Of a stretch of 64,000 nt of DNA, positions 1-10,283 are shown in pieces. Under the pieces are notes generated by a model. The model was given only the letters and a program-made list of their open reading frames with translations, was not told the DNA's origin and ran no database searches. Within the stretch, counting starts at the first letter, position 1. Each line of letters starts with the position of its first letter. Made by a program: the position numbers and the translations under genes. The stretch comes from Pythium myriotylum (taxonomy: Eukaryota > Oomycota > Peronosporomycetes > Pythiales > Pythiaceae). The stretch covers positions 930,001 through 994,000 of the forward strand of contig JALJCQ010000012.1 in NCBI GenBank assembly GCA_023091665.1. The letters run 5' to 3'.

Positions 1-45
1 AGATGGAGTTAGAGCATTTGCGTGCAATGCACAGTGTTTCTTGAA

Positions 46-3000
46 CTACCTGATCTTGGTGGCGATCTTGTGAATGTATTCGACGAGAACGGGGAAAAGT
101 GCAGTCACACTGTCGTTGATGAGCCCCAGGAAGAACTGCTCTGCTTGCTCGTCCGTTAAGTCGAGGCGGAACTTTTCTTGAACCTTCTGCAAAGTAGTCT
201 CAGGGTCGGTCGATAATTGCTCGATGCCACAATCAGCCATCAGACTGAGCAAGTTGAGGATTAAGTCTGCACTCTTACGAAGCCAGTTGTAAGCTTGGCA
301 ACAGTAACGCTTGAATCGTGTGTAGTGTTCGCTCTGCGGACCGCCCATGCCTTCAACCATTTCTTTCGTGAGCTTAAACGGAGGTGGTAAGGGCTTTGGA
401 TCTGCGCCAAAAATGAAGCCGAAATCGATGTGGAAGAGGTTCCCTCTAGTCTTCATCATCACGTTGTCCAAGTGTCGGTCACCAATACCCAAGATATACG
501 TGAGTACACAGTATCCCGCGAGTGACTTGACGTAGCGGTTGAGAGCATCCGGTGCGACGCCATACTCAGCTTTCGGATCCGGATTGTGAGTCTTTAGGAA
601 CGATAGCACTTGCGGCGACTCGTAACTGCTCACAATTGAACCAACAGCATGCGAATCTTGCACGAACTCCATGAGACCGTCTGATCCACCAGTGGCAAGA
701 ATTCGGTATGGTGTGAGTTCAAGATCCAAGTTCACTCGCTTGAGGAGACGATCCATAAGAATAAACATTTGCATGATCAACTGGTCCTGACGAAGATCGT
801 CACCATTCTTGACCATCACCTTATACGCTGGTCCTTCCTTGTCCCGGTTCAGGTAATGAATGACTCGAGTTGAGAGAGACTCCCTGAGCATTGCAGACTC
901 CGTAATACCCGACGCGTGAGACTGAGCAAGTCCATTATCAACAATGGAATCGGACGACCCACGCATCAGCATCGAGTTGCTTCCAGCCTGAGATGCACCG
1001 AGGTTGTGTGAGTGACCATGGTGGTGTTCCACAGGAAGCACGGTCTGAAACTCAATAACGGCAGGATATAACGCACTCTTGAACATTTTTGCAGACGAAG
1101 GCACGATGCCGCTGAGGTGAATCGTGGGATCCAGGGGCATTCGAATGACCACATTCTTCTGCCACGGGAACTGCCGCAGCATTTGTCGGAACTTCTCTTC
1201 TTTCTGGTCTTTGCGGCCTTTCTCTTCTCGAGCTTTGTTGTGGAAAGCTAAAATCTTGTCCATCATATCCCGCTCTGCCATCAGCATATCAAAAATTGGT
1301 CGCTTTTCCGGATCTCGCTTCATGTCATCGAGCATCTGGTTCAACACGACTCGGAAGATGTCTCCATCCCGGCTGAAGTTAGCGGCTTCCACTTGCAGAT
1401 ACCAGTAGAAATAGTTGGCCATCTCGAAGTTTTTGCCAGACCGATCAATGAGGAAGCGGGCTAGAGGACCCAGCGCTTCCTTGGACATTGGACCGTCGTC
1501 GTCAGTGCCTTGACGTGCTGACGCGGCGACCGAGTTAGCCTTTTCGTATCTCAGAGCTTGCACGAGCTGAAGCAAAAAGTCTTGCAGGTCTTCATTCTTC
1601 GCACGTGCAAGAGTCGAGACCGCGAAGTTGCGAACCATGTCGTGTTTGAACTCTTTGTCACGTCCCAATAGCTTCAACGCATCGGCGATATCGATCTCAC
1701 ACCACTGGTGCAACAAATCCGTTGCCTGCTTTACTTCAGTCTCATCGTTCCAGTCGACCGACAGGAGAAACTTGACCACAGCCTTCTTGTTATCTGTGAG
1801 GGTGTACCGAAACTTCCAAAGCAGATCTCTGTCTTCGTTCTTAAGGTTGTCTGTTGGGGTCGCAAGCAGCGCCTCGATGCGAGCCTTTTCATCACGACTC
1901 GGCTTGAGATTCGGGTCGATCGAGCCGCGTAAGATATCGCGGGCGAGTTTGCGGTACTTTCGTTCGGCCGGGTTCTCCTCGTTGATGTCAGGATCCCACA
2001 CAACGATCGCACTGTAGCCACCACCAGCAAGAGGACCGTCACGAGAACCATCCTGCAAGGACGAGAACATGTCTCCGCCGTAGACTGTCGGTGCCGACAT
2101 GGCCGTGGATCCGCCGCCCCCGTTGGTCGTTCCGTTGACACGATCCGCTCCGCCGTTCGAGTTCTTGAGCTCTTTGGCGTACAAGTTGTTATTGGCGCTT
2201 CGCTGCGCGTACGGCTCCTCTTCGTACACGACGACGTCGCCAAAGTACGGCATCTCGATCCAGAGCACGGCGTCCTCACGGTAGGAACAGAAAGGCCCGA
2301 GCGGATCTTTGCGTCCCGGAGGCTCGGAGCCGCGGCGGATGCGCGCGATGCGGCGGTCCGTGACGCCGTCCATCCACTCGTTGCGCGAGATCTCCTTGCG
2401 CTCGTACTTTTCGCGGAGCTTGTCGAGTCGGTAGCACTCTTGCTTGGTCCACTCGTCGTGGATCTCCGAGGGCGTCGAGGAAAAGGGCGACGGGTCGGCC
2501 TCGACGCCTTTCCACATGCGGAGGCACTGCATGCCGTCGCGCAGCACGCCCTGCTTGGTGAAGAACGAGATGGTCGAGCCGCCGATGGGCTCCCAGCCGA
2601 CGCCCCAGACCGTGACGGCGAGCTGCGAGTTGCGCGAGAGGTCGCGGTACTTGACCGGGAACGAGAGCCACTCGTTCCAGTAGATGGTCGACTCGCTGCA
2701 CTTGGTCGGGCCCTTGGAGCTGATGACCATCGGGTGGAGCGGCAGCCCGTCCGAGAAGATCTGCGCCGTCACGAAGATCTCGTTGATCGTCGCGTTGCAG
2801 AGCTCGGCGTGCGAGCCGGCGCGCTGCTCGAGCCCGGGCGCCGGGAACGCGTGCAGCTGCGGCGCGCCGGCGTTGGGCCTCGTGGCGGCCGCGGTGCTCT
2901 GCTTGCGCGTGGGCAGCGGCGGCGACGACGCGCCGTGCTTGTTGTCGCCCGCGAGCGAGAGCGTGCCGCCGTTGAGCTTGTCCACGCTCAGCAGGTTCGT

Positions 3001-3093
3001 CGTCGCGAGCTCGAGCAGCGAGACCTTGACGCGGATGGTCGTGTTGACGCCGCTGCTGAGGTAGTACCGGTACTCCTTCATCTTGGTCGCCAT
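46..3093 (-). CDS. VPS34: Class III phosphatidylinositol 3-kinase (Vps34)
   Basis: Single-exon gene of 1015 residues. It phosphorylates phosphatidylinositol to PI3P on endosome and autophagosome membranes. A C2 domain lies roughly at residues 90-290, an accessory PIK helical domain at about 390-590, and the kinase domain at about 650-1000. Visible kinase motifs are KNGDDLRQDQL (ATP/phosphate-binding lysine region), GIGDRHLDNVMM (catalytic loop) and HIDFGFIFG (metal-binding DFG). The C-terminal helix ends in FPVLVEYIHKIATKIR, as in Vps34, where it touches membrane. The start is the first ATG (reads MATKMKEYRYYL). The order C2-helical-kinase without Ras- or p85-binding domains fits class III. 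The Ser/Gly-rich stretch at about 320-360 is longer than in yeast or human. The next gene upstream on the same strand encodes a FYVE finger, the classical reader of PI3P. Confidence 0.95.
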   Translation of the reverse strand: MATKMKEYRYYLSSGVNTTIRVKVSLLELATTNLLSVDKLNGGTLSLAGDNKHGASSPPLPTRKQSTAAATRPNAGAPQLHAFPAPGLEQRAGSHAELCNATINEIFVTAQIFSDGLPLHPMVISSKGPTKCSESTIYWNEWLSFPVKYRDLSRNSQLAVTVWGVGWEPIGGSTISFFTKQGVLRDGMQCLRMWKGVEADPSPFSSTPSEIHDEWTKQECYRLDKLREKYERKEISRNEWMDGVTDRRIARIRRGSEPPGRKDPLGPFCSYREDAVLWIEMPYFGDVVVYEEEPYAQRSANNNLYAKELKNSNGGADRVNGTTNGGGGSTAMSAPTVYGGDMFSSLQDGSRDGPLAGGGYSAIVVWDPDINEENPAERKYRKLARDILRGSIDPNLKPSRDEKARIEALLATPTDNLKNEDRDLLWKFRYTLTDNKKAVVKFLLSVDWNDETEVKQATDLLHQWCEIDIADALKLLGRDKEFKHDMVRNFAVSTLARAKNEDLQDFLLQLVQALRYEKANSVAASARQGTDDDGPMSKEALGPLARFLIDRSGKNFEMANYFYWYLQVEAANFSRDGDIFRVVLNQMLDDMKRDPEKRPIFDMLMAERDMMDKILAFHNKAREEKGRKDQKEEKFRQMLRQFPWQKNVVIRMPLDPTIHLSGIVPSSAKMFKSALYPAVIEFQTVLPVEHHHGHSHNLGASQAGSNSMLMRGSSDSIVDNGLAQSHASGITESAMLRESLSTRVIHYLNRDKEGPAYKVMVKNGDDLRQDQLIMQMFILMDRLLKRVNLDLELTPYRILATGGSDGLMEFVQDSHAVGSIVSSYESPQVLSFLKTHNPDPKAEYGVAPDALNRYVKSLAGYCVLTYILGIGDRHLDNVMMKTRGNLFHIDFGFIFGADPKPLPPPFKLTKEMVEGMGGPQSEHYTRFKRYCCQAYNWLRKSADLILNLLSLMADCGIEQLSTDPETTLQKVQEKFRLDLTDEQAEQFFLGLINDSVTALFPVLVEYIHKIATKIR

Positions 3094-3707
3094 GGCGACG
3101 GCACGAAGCCAAGGGGGCGCTCGCTGCCCTTCTCCTTGTTGTTTCTCCGTGCGTGCCGCGAGGAAGGCAGGGAAGGCGTACTTAGCGCGTGAAGGCGTAC
3201 TTAACGGGTATACGTCTCGCCGCGTCGGTTTGACACCAAGTATCCGGAGAGGGAGACTGTGTATACTAGTCGTTGCAGAGAGTCAGAACGCGACGACAGA
3301 AGGTCTCACTTGGGGAGAGCGAGAAGAAGAAGCCAAGGCAAAAGTCTATCTACAGCCGACGGGGAAAATAAAAATTAAAAGCGAGAAAAGAAGGAAATTC
3401 ACATCACTGCTGGGACCACGTCGCTCGCCGGGCTGGACTGTCGAGGAGTTCCGTCGTCCCTTCTTCCATTGCCGCAGCGTGGGCAACACCGGGCGCTCGT
3501 TCGTCGTCTTCATTAGGGTGTATTTTTTTTCTGGTCGGTTTTTTTTTTCTTTCTGTGGTTGGTCTGGTTGCTTCAACGGAAAAGGAAGGCTCCTTCATTC
3601 TTGGACTGACATCTACTTGGTTATCATTGTTCCCAATGACGCGCGGGGCATCTACGCTTGGCATCTTCAATCTTCGGCGTCGACTGAGAGGAATATCCTG
3701 TCCCGAT
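3094..3707. other. Intergenic, 614 bp
   Basis: Leader and promoter side of VPS34, and the 3' side of the FYVE-GAF gene. It contains T-rich runs near 3528-3552 and no coding frame I trust. No splice signals linking it to VPS34 were found. Confidence 0.5.
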
Positions 3708-5129
3708 CTATTCCGCAAGGGAGTCTAACTTCGCTTCCATTCTTGCCATCGCGACCTGAAGTTTGTCGATCTCCGCCGTGTGCTGGCCTAGTGTGTGGAA
3801 CATCGCGCCCTGCTGAGTCGCTAACTGCTGCTGTGTCTCGGTTGTACGACACAACAGATCCATCAACATCGTCTCCATCTTTGGACCTGCTGTGACCTGG
3901 CCGTCTCCGACCGCATTTGCAGCCACGAGGTCTTGAGACGGCGGAGGAACAGGAGCAGCCACGACCTGGTTCGCGATGCCGTTCACCGAACCCCGCAGCG
4001 GTTCGTTCGTGCGAGGAATAGACCGAACGGGTGCGTCCATGCCGGGCTCCAGCGGAGCCGACATGGCGTTCTTGCGGTCCTCGAGGTTCTTCATCGCGAC
4101 ATTGGATAGCTTCTCCAGTGTCGCGATGTCGCACGTCGTGCGCGGCTGCGTGTCGAACACGAACACTGTGCCCAGGATCTGTCCGGTCGGCGTCACGATC
4201 GGGGCGCCGGCGTAGAATCGGATCTTCGCCGCACCTGTCACGAGCGGGTTCTTCGCAAACCGCTTGTCGAGCAGCGTGTCGAGCACGACCATCGGCTCTT
4301 TGGACATGATGGCGTGTGCACAGAACGAGACCGAGCGAGGCACCTCGTTTTGTGCGAGGCCGACGCTGGCCTTAAACCATTCTCGGTCCTCATCCAGCAG
4401 ACTGACGGCCGCGATGGGCGTCTTGAGCGCATTGCTGGCAAGGTCGCAGATGATGTCGAACACGTCCTCGGTCGGCGTGTCCATGATGTCGAAGCTGCGG
4501 AGCACGTCGAGGCGCTCCTTCTCGCCCGAGACGATCGGCGGCTTTGGCCACGGGTGGTCCCAGTTGAAGTCGAGCGGGTAGTCGAACTCGGGCTGGTGGA
4601 AGTCGCGCGTGTACTGCGAGAGGTCGCCTTCCGAGTTGCCTGTGGGCGAGTGGAAGCTCTTGGGGTCCCACTTCTGGTCGACTCCTCGCGGCGGCGACGA
4701 GGCCGACGTGGTCGAGGTCGGCGCGAGCGACGGCGCCTGCGGGTTGGCGGGGCCGTTGGCGTGCGACAATATACACGACATGCAGACCTTGACCATGGAG
4801 CGGCCGATGACCGGGAGCTCGGCCTCTTTCTTGAGCGTGCAGTTACTGCAGACAACTTCGCCACACTGGAAGGGGACAGACGCGGCGATTAGTCAATGGG
4901 GCTCGCGCGGAAGTCATGAACAAGAGTAGACCTGACGTACCTTACGGCAGTGGTGCTTTCGCCGGAAGTGCGTGAAGTTGCGCGTGCACACGTGGCATCG
5001 GTAGCGCTCCGTGTCGAGGACCCAGTCATCCTGGTGGCGCAGCTGATCGATGGTGAGCACATCGTTGCCGCCCATGCGGCTTCCCTTGGTGACCCCGCGG
5101 CGCGACATGCTTCTGGTAGGTCCGGACAT
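3708..5129 (-). CDS. FYVE zinc finger-GAF domain protein
   Basis: Two exons on the minus strand: 4941..5129 and 3708..4865, with a 75-nt intron (GTACGT donor, TTCCAG acceptor), phase 0, giving 448 residues. The splice joins RKHHCRK to CGEVVCSNC, completing a FYVE finger at about residues 30-90 (the RKHHCR basic signature binds PI3P). It lacks the canonical WxxD, but DDWVLDTERYRC precedes the first cysteine pair. A GAF domain follows at about 160-310 (ILDVLRSFDIMDTPTEDVFD start; SFCAHAIMS; PLVTGAAKIRFYAGAPI), resembling bacterial GAF sensors. A Gln-rich tail ending in a predicted helix comes last. FYVE-GAF combinations are known from oomycetes. The ligand of the GAF domain is unknown. The start is the ATG at 5129, the first in frame before the finger. 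Confidence 0.88.
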
Positions 5130-5526
5130 GATCAACACGAGAGACGATTAATTCCACTTCCACGCTCGAAACGGCCTCTTCTTCTTCTCGCGCTGGACGC
5201 TCGGCGACGGGAGAGGGGCGGGGGAGGGGAGAAGTGAGCGCGCGGCGGCGGCGACAGGACCTCGGCGGCGGCGACAGCGACAGCGACAGTGATGGCGAGT
5301 GGCGGGCGGTGGCGGGACCAGCTGCGTAGTCTCTGCCGACCGTCCGAGCGCCAAGCAGCCGCGGAAGAAGAGAGGGTGGGGGGAGAGCCACTTACGCTTA
5401 GAGCTTTCTCGACCTTGAGAGTATCTGTCTTCGCGACCGAGTCCAGATGAGGCTAGCGAGGGAAAGCCGAATGTAATGAGGGGGTGCCGGGTCAATTCCA
5501 GCCGCCGTTGTTCTCTCGCGGGCGGA

Positions 5527-5552
5527 GGGGAGGAGGGGAGGGGAGGGGAGGG
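5527..5552 (+). repeat. G-rich purine tract, quadruplex-forming motif
   Basis: Runs of G4 or G3 separated by single A or AGGA, at least four runs in 26 nt. This meets the usual G-quadruplex pattern on the plus strand. It lies about 400 bp upstream of the FYVE-GAF start, so possibly promoter-proximal. Confidence 0.6.
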
Positions 5553-7083
5553 CTGGCGCGTCCGCCGTCCAAAAGGCCGAGTGGGAGAGGAGCGGGGGGA
5601 GGAGGAGGGGGGACGGCGCCCACAACCAGACGACCGCGGCGATCTGAGCGTGCTGAAACTCTGAAACGCGAGAGGGAACGACGGGAGGGGAGGAAACAGC
5701 CGGCGTCGTCCCCTCGCGCGCCGAGTGGAGCCTTGCAGAGAAGAGCCAGAGCGGACTTCCTCAAACAAAGCAAGCGCCCAACGAGAGACCGAGGCACCCA
5801 CTGGACGCCGACTCGCACGGGCCCTCGGCCCCCGAGCGAGCGGAGCAGAGCCGTCTTGTCCGAACGCACGAGCGAGCGGAGCAGGCAGAAGCTCCGGCCG
5901 CTGTCAAACTGCGGGTCGAGGGCCGTTCCTTTTGCGATTTCTTATCGCGCGGTTGAAGCAAAGGGGTAGGGGAAACCGCCTTGCTGAAGGTTCATTTTCC
6001 CAGGAGAGGTCATCTCGCCGCGTCGACGAGCGAAAGCGCGGGCTGTCGGCGCGCTTGGCCAGGAGAGGCGACGACGCGAGTGACCCTACCTGCACACTCT
6101 CACCAACAGGCAGCGCCCAGCTTGTGGGTCGTGCCCTAACCCCCTGCTCGACGTTCGGCGAGCTATTTTTTTTTTGTTGGTTTTGTTGGTTGTTCATGAG
6201 GTCGCGTGGCGCCGACCGCGTTTTGGCACGCGCGGCAGCAACCGAACGATGGAAGGTGGTGGTGGTGGCGTTGTCGGATGACCCGCTCAGCAAGCCCGAC
6301 GAGGAGCTCCGCAGCTTTGTTCAACGGCGACTCAAGTGCGGTCACGCCGCGGGCGCCAGCTGCCGGCGTTCTGAGGCGAGTCGGACCGTCGGCGAAACCA
6401 GAAACGAGCGGAGGAGCGGCCTCCGTTCTAGTACACGTGATGGTGCCGAAGCGACTGCGTGCGCGACGTACGGATGCGTCGCTACTACCGCACCGCGCAG
6501 TCGCACTCGACGCCGTGGCCATGGACAGCCCAAATCACACCACGGCGAAGTGACGGCCGAGCTGGCAACGCCTGCCGCCGTGACTAAGGCGCATTGGCGC
6601 TCGTGTGTGACATGGGTGGGAATGGCCGCGGGGCCTGCCGACAATGGAAGGGCTCGGAGGCGCGCGATGGCGGCGTTAGCGTTAGCGTCCACGACTCGTC
6701 GACGCGCGGTGGGTGGACGGAGCCACCGGGCAGGCATCTCGTACTCATCTCGCGCCATTGTGCGACTCGCGGTCGCGCGCGCGCATGTCGCTTCGGTGAG
6801 GCGAGGCTTCTGTGAAATCCAGGCGGGAGTGAGTCGCCGAAGGATCTGTTCCTTCACGTAGCACGTGGTGCACTGAGATGCAGCCATGAAACTGATCACG
6901 AGGCCTCAACGAACCCAGACTCGGAGTAGTCAGCCAGCGCTGGCGCTCGTCATCTCAGGTTCTGATCTTGCGGTGGGGCGCGCCCACGCCGCGGCGCCGG
7001 CGCTCCACGAACACCGCTTCCGTGGAAACCCGCGCGCCTCACGAAGATGGAGGTGATGGATGTCACATGGCTCCATTCGCCCT

Positions 7084-7109
7084 CCCCCCCCCCCCCCCCC
7101 CCCCCCCCC
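7084..7109 (+). repeat. Homopolymer C run (26 nt) followed by (CA)n
   Basis: Twenty-six consecutive C, then a short CA repeat. The length may be affected by sequencing error. It could form an i-motif, or a G-quadruplex on the other strand. Confidence 0.8.
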
Positions 7110-7303
7110 ACACACACACCTTCGCAAAAAAGCCAGTGCTGACATCTCGGCCCGGTTGCTAACTGCCGTCGTCGGCCAATTCGCCGCGCTTGCACTCTGA
7201 ACTGGCCATTGTTACGAACCTGTCGCTCGCCCCCCCCCTCTCCCCCTTATCCCGCAACCTTCGCATGGACCAGGAAACACCTCGTTTCCGGGGTTTTGGC
7301 ACT

Positions 7304-7328
7304 CCCCCCCCCCCCCCCCCCCCCCCCC
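7304..7328 (+). repeat. Homopolymer C run (25 nt)
   Basis: Second uninterrupted C run, 195 nt after the first one and about 265 nt before the KIX start codon. The same caveat on length applies. Confidence 0.8.
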
Positions 7329-7410
7329 GTTCGCGCGAGGTTTTATCTCCCCCTTTTTCTCGCTGAGTTTGTATTTTGTGTGTGTGTTTTTTTTGGTGCG
7401 GAGGTTTTTT

Positions 7411-7435
7411 GGGGGGCGACGAGGGGGTGGGTGGG
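7411..7435 (+). repeat. G-quadruplex motif before the KIX gene
   Basis: G6, G5, G3 and G3 runs with loops of 6, 1 and 1 nt, on the coding strand of the KIX gene about 160 nt before its ATG. If transcribed, it would be an RNA quadruplex in the 5' leader. Confidence 0.6.
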
Positions 7436-7592
7436 TTATTTGTTGCTTTTTCTCCAAAACCTCGTCGCTTGTTTTTTTTTTTTTGAACGCCCAGTCACAC
7501 TCTGCGGCCGACCCCGCGTGCCTTTGGAGGGAGTGGGCTGTGCTCTGCTCTGCTCTGCGCGTGCGTCGACAGAGAAGCAGAAGCAACTGAGC

Positions 7593-10283
7593 ATGGACTC
7601 GTTCGGCTTCGACTTTGCCGGCAGCGAGTTCCTCGACATCGGCTCCTGGGGCAACGCCGCGGCGCTCGACGCCTCGCCCAGCAATGGCGGCCTGCCCTTC
7701 AGCGTCGGCACGCCCACGGGCGTCCAGAGCCTCGGCGACGAGCCCTTCGCCGCGCACGACGACTTCAACTTTATGGACTCGCCCAAGGCGCCCACGGCCG
7801 CCTCGTCCGCCTCGGCGTCGGCGTCGGCGGCCTTGACTTCAGCCACCTCGGCCTCCTCGTCCTCGGGGGCCTCGTCCTCGGCGAGCGCCAGCGGTGCCGC
7901 GACCAAGAGCGAGGCGCCCGGCGACGACCTCTCGGGCGCGTACTTCGGCTCGGATCTCGGCGCCGACGACAAGCACAAGGTCAAGAACGAGGTCGCCAAG
8001 GTCTCGCCGGGCGACTCGAAACTGAAGGCCGACGCGGCGGCGGCGCCGAGCAGCAGCACCAGTGTGGCGGCCAGCGGCGCCGACGCGAGCACGAGTCTGG
8101 CGTTCACCATGGGCGGGCCCAGCGCCGCGCCCGCCACCAGCCAGAGCTTCCCGCCCAAGACCGGCTCCTCCTCGGCCATGGCCAGCGCCACCTCGGCCGC
8201 CACGGCCAACACCACGGCCGCCGCGAACGCCTCGTCGGCGCGCCCGCACATCGACGGCCCGTCGCCCGGAAGACTCAGCTCCTCCATGCCGCCGCAGGGC
8301 CAGCCGCACCCGCAGATGCCCCAGCAGCAGCAGCAGCAGCGATATCCGCCCAACCAAATGATGATGAACCCGCAGCCCGGCCAGCCCGGCGCGTTCCCGG
8401 GGCAGCCGTACGGCATGACGCCGCAGGGCGTGCCCATGGGCGGCGTGCCGCCCGGCCAGCCCGGCATGCAGCCCAACGCGCAGTACATGCAGCAGCCCTT
8501 CCGACCGGCGACCTCGACGTACGACGAAGAAATGATGCGCGTCAAGTCGATGATGATGCAGCACCCGGACCTGATCCCGCCGCCCATGGAAGTGCTCCGG
8601 ATCTCAATGGCCCAGGCGTCCATGAACCAGAACATGATGGGCGGCCCCAACTACATGCAGCGCGTGGGGCCGCAGGGCCCGATGATGAACCGGCTAGGAG
8701 CCACACCCGGCTACCCGGCCTACGGGGGTCCGCCTAACATGATGATGCCCGGGCAGCCGGGCCAGCCAGCGACGATGATGGATCCTCGCATGCGAACGAT
8801 GCAGCAGCAGCAGCCGCAGCGACCAATCCCAGGGCAAGCTCGGACACCTGGCGGGTCTGCCGCCGGACCGACGGCGGGCACGACGCCAGACAGTCAGACG
8901 GCGTGGCAGTCGGAAAACGACTTGCCTCTGCGTAGGAAGATGATTGGAAAGATTGTGAGCTTGCTGCAGCAAAGAAAGCCTGACGCGCCGGCTGAGTGGA
9001 TCCGTCGACTACCCGACATGGCACGCCGACTGGAAGACTCGCTCTACCGAACAGCAAAGAACCGAGACGAGTACGGAGATTTTACGTCACTGAAAACGCG
9101 GCTCCAGCACCTCGCCGTCACGATGGGAGCTCGGGCTCAGCACAAGGCCGGTGCAAATCCTCGACCGCAGCCTGGTGCTGTGCCCGGCCAGCCGGCGATG
9201 ATGGGAGCAACCAATGTCCCGCAACCCGCAATGGGTATGAATCCAGCGACAATGCAGCCAGGCATGGCTCCTCAGCCTCACGTCATGGGCAACATGCCGT
9301 ACGCAAACGTTCCAGGACGAATGACCCAGCAACAACAGCAGTTGATGCAGCAGCAACAGCAGCAGATGCAAATGCAAATGCAGCAGAACCCGCAAATGCG
9401 GCAGCAGTTCACGCCTCAGCAGATGCAGCAGCTCCAGGCGGCGCAAATGCAGCGGCGGCAGCTTCAAATGCAACAGCAAGCGCAGATGCAACGTCAAAAC
9501 TCGATGAACACCATGCCTCACGGTGCGCAGCAGCCTGGTCAGCCAGCTCAGGGCCAACCCGGTCAGCCGGGACAACAGCCAGGTCAGCAACAACCCGGTC
9601 AGCCCGGACAGCAACAACCCGGCCAGCAGCAACCTGGACAGCAGCAGTTCCCGCAGCAGAATCTGCAGCGACAGAACTCGATGCGTCAGCAGCCAGGACA
9701 GCAGCAACCAGGTCAGCCGAACGCGCAGCAACAGCAACAAATGCAGCAGCAAATGAACCAGCAGCGAGCGAACCAAAACTTCATGCAGCAGCAGCCTGGT
9801 CAGCAGCAGCCCGGTCAACAGCAAGCTACGAACGCCAACGCACAAAACCAGCAGCAGCAGAACGCACAACTGCAACGGAGAAATTCGATGAACGGTCTTC
9901 GCCAGAACGATCTGTCAGGGCTGGGTCAGGGCCTTGGATCGGATACAGACTTCTTGAACCTGGACTTGTCTCAGTCGTTTATGGGTGACGACCTGTCTGT
10001 TGACGGCGCACTGGGCGGTGACCTGATGAAGGCTGGCGGTGACGTGCAGGCAGCTGGGGTGAAGCGAACGCTATCTCAGTCGCAGCAGCAAATGGCCGCC
10101 GCAGCTAACGCTGCGGCTTTCAAGCGTAGCAAGGTCGGTGGCCAGGCGGGTCCGAATGCCCCGCGAGGCTCAAGCCCTCACTCACCGTCGCAATCCTCGC
10201 AGCAGAACGGTATGCAAAAGAACGTGCAAAGCAGCGGCGGCGCCTCAAAGACGCCGCCCATGAGTGCAGTGAACGCCAAGTAA
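7593..10283 (+). CDS. Gln-rich KIX-domain transcriptional coactivator
   Basis: An 896-residue single-exon protein. A KIX domain lies at about residues 438-510 (LPLRRKMIGKIVSLLQ, APAEWIRRLPDMARRLEDSLY), followed by a Gln-rich half with many QQPGQ repeats and a Lys/Arg patch (AFKRSKVGG) near the end. The N-terminal half is Ser/Ala-rich, then Met/Pro/Gln-rich. KIX domains bind activator peptides in CBP/p300 and Mediator MED15. The gene has no acetyltransferase, bromodomain or zinc finger, so it is either a MED15-like subunit or a p300 offshoot. Its start (MDSFGFDFAGSEFLD) and KIX resemble those of the CBP/p300 gene at 22672-29250. The start is the first ATG; the frame stays open upstream to 7209 but holds no ATG and runs through the poly-C tract. 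The stop codon sits inside a GTAAGT sequence, so a further exon cannot be fully excluded. Confidence 0.85.
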   Translation: MDSFGFDFAGSEFLDIGSWGNAAALDASPSNGGLPFSVGTPTGVQSLGDEPFAAHDDFNFMDSPKAPTAASSASASASAALTSATSASSSSGASSSASASGAATKSEAPGDDLSGAYFGSDLGADDKHKVKNEVAKVSPGDSKLKADAAAAPSSSTSVAASGADASTSLAFTMGGPSAAPATSQSFPPKTGSSSAMASATSAATANTTAAANASSARPHIDGPSPGRLSSSMPPQGQPHPQMPQQQQQQRYPPNQMMMNPQPGQPGAFPGQPYGMTPQGVPMGGVPPGQPGMQPNAQYMQQPFRPATSTYDEEMMRVKSMMMQHPDLIPPPMEVLRISMAQASMNQNMMGGPNYMQRVGPQGPMMNRLGATPGYPAYGGPPNMMMPGQPGQPATMMDPRMRTMQQQQPQRPIPGQARTPGGSAAGPTAGTTPDSQTAWQSENDLPLRRKMIGKIVSLLQQRKPDAPAEWIRRLPDMARRLEDSLYRTAKNRDEYGDFTSLKTRLQHLAVTMGARAQHKAGANPRPQPGAVPGQPAMMGATNVPQPAMGMNPATMQPGMAPQPHVMGNMPYANVPGRMTQQQQQLMQQQQQQMQMQMQQNPQMRQQFTPQQMQQLQAAQMQRRQLQMQQQAQMQRQNSMNTMPHGAQQPGQPAQGQPGQPGQQPGQQQPGQPGQQQPGQQQPGQQQFPQQNLQRQNSMRQQPGQQQPGQPNAQQQQQMQQQMNQQRANQNFMQQQPGQQQPGQQQATNANAQNQQQQNAQLQRRNSMNGLRQNDLSGLGQGLGSDTDFLNLDLSQSFMGDDLSVDGALGGDLMKAGGDVQAAGVKRTLSQSQQQMAAAANAAAFKRSKVGGQAGPNAPRGSSPHSPSQSSQQNGMQKNVQSSGGASKTPPMSAVNAK

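Larger units (their letters stand above)
5130..7592. other. Long non-coding region between divergent genes, 2.46 kb
   Basis: It separates the FYVE-GAF gene (minus) from the KIX gene (plus). The open frames here are Arg/Pro/Ser-rich with no domain pattern, and I treat them as chance frames of GC-rich DNA. It contains purine-rich and poly-C tracts, a G-quadruplex motif, and T/G-rich sequence from 7360 to 7500 just before the KIX start, which could be its 5' leader. No tRNA or conserved RNA was recognised. Confidence 0.5.

Noticed and set aside
2276..3192. Long open frames on both strands over the 5' part of VPS34
   Set aside because: Arg/Ala-rich shadows of the GC-rich VPS34 coding sequence, with no domain patterns.
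5725..6861. 378-codon plus-strand frame
   Set aside because: Composition is Arg/Ser/Ala noise, no motif, no clear ATG context; many overlapping frames of similar quality exist in this GC-rich region.
7209..7592. Upstream extension of the KIX frame
   Set aside because: It has no in-frame ATG and encodes Pro runs through the poly-C tract, so it is leader rather than protein.
7436..8650. 404-codon minus-strand frame opposite the KIX gene
   Set aside because: Mirror of biased codons; Ala/Gly/Leu-rich with no pattern.
9600..9850. CAG/CAA-rich repeats as a possible microsatellite locus
   Set aside because: In-frame Gln and QQPGQ coding repeats of the KIX protein.
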